Below are positions 61,334 to 64,000 of a DNA stretch of 64,000 nt, piece by piece. Within the stretch, counting starts at the first letter, position 1; each line of letters opens with the position of its first letter. Both the position numbers and the translations under genes were made by a program. The stretch is from Malania oleifera. Lineage: Eukaryota > Streptophyta > Magnoliopsida > Santalales > Ximeniaceae. The DNA lies in NCBI RefSeq assembly GCF_029873635.1, contig NC_080427.1, forward strand, positions 71,331,348 to 71,395,347. The letters run 5' to 3'. The notes beneath the pieces were generated by a model that saw only the letters and a program-made list of their open reading frames with translations, searched no databases and was not told the DNA's origin.

Positions 61334-61498
61334 AAGTCAGTATGATAAAATGCCACCATATGATCTAAAGATGTCGAGTTTGAGGCGTGAAAAGAGTTTC
61401 TTACAAAATATAAGATAAGATTGCGTACTATAAACCTATCGTGATTTACATCTTAACAAACCCCTCATATGTGGGACTTTGTGCACCAAACTATCCTT
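61334..61498 (+). mobile_element. decayed Au-like SINE
   Basis: Reads in order the words of the plant Au SINE in decayed form: a tRNA-like head with a B-box-like gtcgagtttgaggc (61373-61386), 'gtgaaaagagtttctt', 'ataagattgcgtactataaacc', 'aaacccctcatatgtggga' and 'ctttgtgcacc'. CpG-decay type changes dominate, so it is old. tRNA-derived, non-coding; no clear target duplication. Confidence 0.7.
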
Positions 61499-62859
61499 AC
61501 AAACGAGCTAGATAAATTATTTTATGAAAAAAAAAATACATTCTTATATTTTAGAAGTAAAATAATATTCCTTAAATTTAACTAAAATTTGACAGATCTC
61601 TCTTTGACAAATTAAAAGTTTGAACCTAAAAGAAGAAATTTCACTTGGTTGAAAAAAAAAAAAAAACTACTAAGACAAAGTATGATGGAAGTATGAATAG
61701 TATAAACAATTTAATAAACAAAAAAACAGTATTATCTTTAAAAGAAAGAAAGAAAAAATTCTAAAAAAAATAAATTCAAGAAAATGAGATAAATTTACAT
61801 TTTAAAATTTTATTTTATATATACTAAGATTTGAACCTTAAAAAATCCACTTAATATAAGAAAAATAAAATAAATATAATGATATTATAAATACTAAATA
61901 AAAGGCTTATATTAAAAGGAAGATATATAAATTTTTTCGATTTCTTCCAAAATTATTATTATTTGTCTAGCATCATTTAGATAAATAATAATATTAACTT
62001 GTGAAAATAATTTTAGAAATAAAATCAAACTTGAAGGTACCCCCAAATAATTAATTTGAAATAAAAACTCATTAATTAATCATAAAATAAATGAAAAGTC
62101 AATAAAATTTTAGGTAAATAATTTTGTAAATAATTTTCAATACACAATACTTCAATATTTGTAATTAAATAATGATACTATATTATTAATTTTTTAAAAA
62201 TATATATCTAAACTTTGTTAAACATAATAAGCTACGGAATGATGTCGTTTTGTAATTTTAATTCCATAAATAGTTTCACATATACATATACAGACTGGGG
62301 TCCTAGGCTTGAGGCACCTCCTGACTGCATGCTACATTACAAGCAGCTCACAAACTAATTATCCCTTAAAATAAGATAAAATTTTAAAAACACAAGTAAT
62401 AATGATTTTTTTCAAGTCGAATAATGAAAAACGAATAGGCATTCGCATGATAAAATTTAAAAATAGTTATTTCTCATCAACTTCTTATTATAGACTAATA
62501 AAAAGTTAACACTATCATTTACTTCATGATATCAACATAAAATTTTTTGACGTAAAATCATTCAAGTTCAAATTTAAAGCGTGAACTCCAAACTCATAAA
62601 TATGAGATTGAAGGTTATCATGTACTCATCACTTTGGATGTGTTAGTTAAAGAGTAAAATTAGTATTCTAATCATTTGACCACCATAATCTAAAAGTGGT
62701 AATCTACATTAGTCCCTTAAAAAAGACTAGAAATAAATCTCAGCTTTCCAAACCCTAATTCTAACAAAGGAAAAAGATTCCAAAATGCATTTTTAAAATC
62801 CAAATTTCTCTTACTGAAAACATTCTTTCACAAGCATCTTCATAGCCCTACAAGAGAAA
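61499..62859. other. no gene seen
   Basis: Very AT-rich intergenic DNA with homopolymer runs. No open frame with recognisable motifs, no RNA gene. Confidence 0.6.
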
Positions 62860-63160
62860 AAGATACCGACCTCCCTCGAACTTTAACAAAAAGACACTAA
62901 CATCTCCTAAGATTTTAAAAATTCAAGGACTGACCGTAAGATTTTAAGAATTCCAAGACTTCTCCTAAGATTTGCTAAAAAAACATAAACTGTCCCTTAT
63001 ATTTAGCACAATGACAAATTTTTTTTTTTTTAAAAAAATTGTGTCCATTTCTCAAATCTTAGGAGAAGTTTATGAAAATTTTAAAATCTAAGGGAAGATC
63101 AATGGAATTTTTGGGAAGATCCATGTATTTTTCGTGAAACCTTAGGGAGGTGAGTATTTT
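62860..63160. mobile_element. foldback/MITE-like hairpin element
   Basis: The ends are inverted: 'gataccgacctccctcgaa' at 62862 and 'aggttt/cctccct' in reverse at 63138-63160. The similarity continues inward (tctcctaagattttaaaaatt against its reverse near 63060-63110), so most of the 300 bp can fold into one hairpin. Family unknown. Confidence 0.55.
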
Positions 63161-63597
63161 TTGCCTACCCCTCCCCCTTCTAAGCAAGCTTTACTACTTT
63201 TCCATGAGTAACCTTAACAAAATTTCAGCCGAGGACAAGCTTAGGTCAAGTTAGCTTCAGCCCACTCCATATTTAGTTAATTTCAAATTAAAGACAAGCT
63301 AATCTCTCAAACAAACATATATACACATATTTGTGAATAGAAGTATCAAATAAACAATTCGAAATTAATTTTACGTCACCACAGTATAATATCATGAGAA
63401 AAAAAAATAAAAATAGTGAGGTTAAGTACATTACAAAATCTTTTTAATATTATTTTAGATTTTTAAATAAATCTAACAAGGTTATTCAACGAGCTTAAAA
63501 ATTATATGCAGGCTTGCCTTTAGTTAAAAACCATGTAATTTAATATTAGGCAAACCAATGAGCATATCACACGAGGCATAATTACAAAGTTAATGAT
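63161..63597. other. no gene seen
   Basis: Intergenic AT-rich DNA. Confidence 0.55.
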
Positions 63598-63653
63598 CAA
63601 ATACTTGAATGAGGTAGTTGGTTCACAAATACTTGAATGAGGTAGTTGGTTCA
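63598..63653. repeat. exact 28-bp tandem duplication
   Basis: Two identical head-to-tail copies of a 28-bp unit (caaatacttg...gttca). Identity means a recent slip. Confidence 0.95.
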
Positions 63654-64000
63654 CAAGCTTGGTCATGAACATACAGACTACGCTCATGACTAAAGGTTGC
63701 GCTAAGCTCATCTCATTTCTTTTAAATTAACTGCTGCGGGTGGAATTCAACCAAGACAAAGAGTGTTGAATTGTTCACGGATGAGTCGGCACATCTGCAC
63801 TCCTAATATGAAGTGGCTCGCAAATGAAGTAGGAATGTTAATAGGAGCAGGGAAACTAGTTATGTGGTTTCATGAGCTCCGTTCAGCATTTGTACCAACC
63901 AATAAATCAGAATGAAGGGAAGGAGTACTTAAAACAGATCAGACAATCCGGGGGTTCATATGAGCAACCTCAAAACGCATATCACCATATATTCATAAAT
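63654..64000. other. unassigned, less AT-rich end of window
   Basis: More balanced base composition than the preceding 3 kb, but no frame, motif or repeat I recognise. It could be the edge of a gene or repeat lying to the right. Confidence 0.4.

Overview
This is a retrotransposon-rich stretch of a plant nuclear genome, most likely a non-grass angiosperm. Support for this: a plastid rhodanese gene with a GT-AG intron, an intronless plant-type PDX1 gene, the first exon of a plant symplekin, AT-rich intergenic DNA, and Copia, Athila, Tekay-like and SIRE-like LTR families, an Au-like SINE and LINE remnants. I cannot name the species. Nothing bacterial, viral-episomal or CRISPR-like is present.

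Layout. 1-6751: an old minus-strand Copia element, split by a plus-strand Copia (99-5990) that is itself split by a SIRE-like solo LTR (1868-3564). 6805-11830: remnants of an L1-type LINE, a minus-strand Gypsy chromovirus (7033-10813), a LINE endonuclease and a Copia integrase. 12450-13242: a TRIM-like miniature LTR element. 13427-13641: a symplekin-like first exon on the minus strand. 14640-45749: a four-level nest. An Athila-type Gypsy contains a minus-strand Gypsy with about 2.8-kb LTRs (16935-38193, duplication GAAAC). One LTR of that element contains a SIRE-like solo LTR (26418-36866), which contains a Tekay-like Gypsy (28217-36731, duplication TTGGG). Two further solo LTRs (20143-22086, 22441-24433) sit in the internal part of the second element, and another (41292-43233) in the 3' part of the Athila. 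45767-46677: a short related LTR. 47246-48047: an STR10-like rhodanese gene. 48640-53462: three LTR pieces. 55382-56311: PDX1 on the minus strand. 57643-59405: another LTR piece. The right end holds small repeats (a MITE-like unit, a decayed Au-like SINE, a foldback element) and no gene I recognise.

Only three host loci are visible. PDX1 makes the vitamin B6 cofactor PLP in the cytosol, the rhodanese protein should sit in plastid membranes, and symplekin is a scaffold of the mRNA 3'-end processing complex. They share no pathway. From memory, symplekin (ESP4) and PDX1.3 are adjacent in Arabidopsis (At5g01400, At5g01410), so the window looks like an ancestral gene neighbourhood inflated by about 40 kb of retrotransposons.

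The most unusual pattern is a set of palindromic motifs centred on GTCGAC, clustered just upstream of the TATA box in LTRs of both Copia (SIRE-like) and Gypsy (Tekay-like) elements. All LTR elements here are treated as fossils; every one with coding parts looks broken. Boundaries were read by eye from repeat alignment and target-site duplications.
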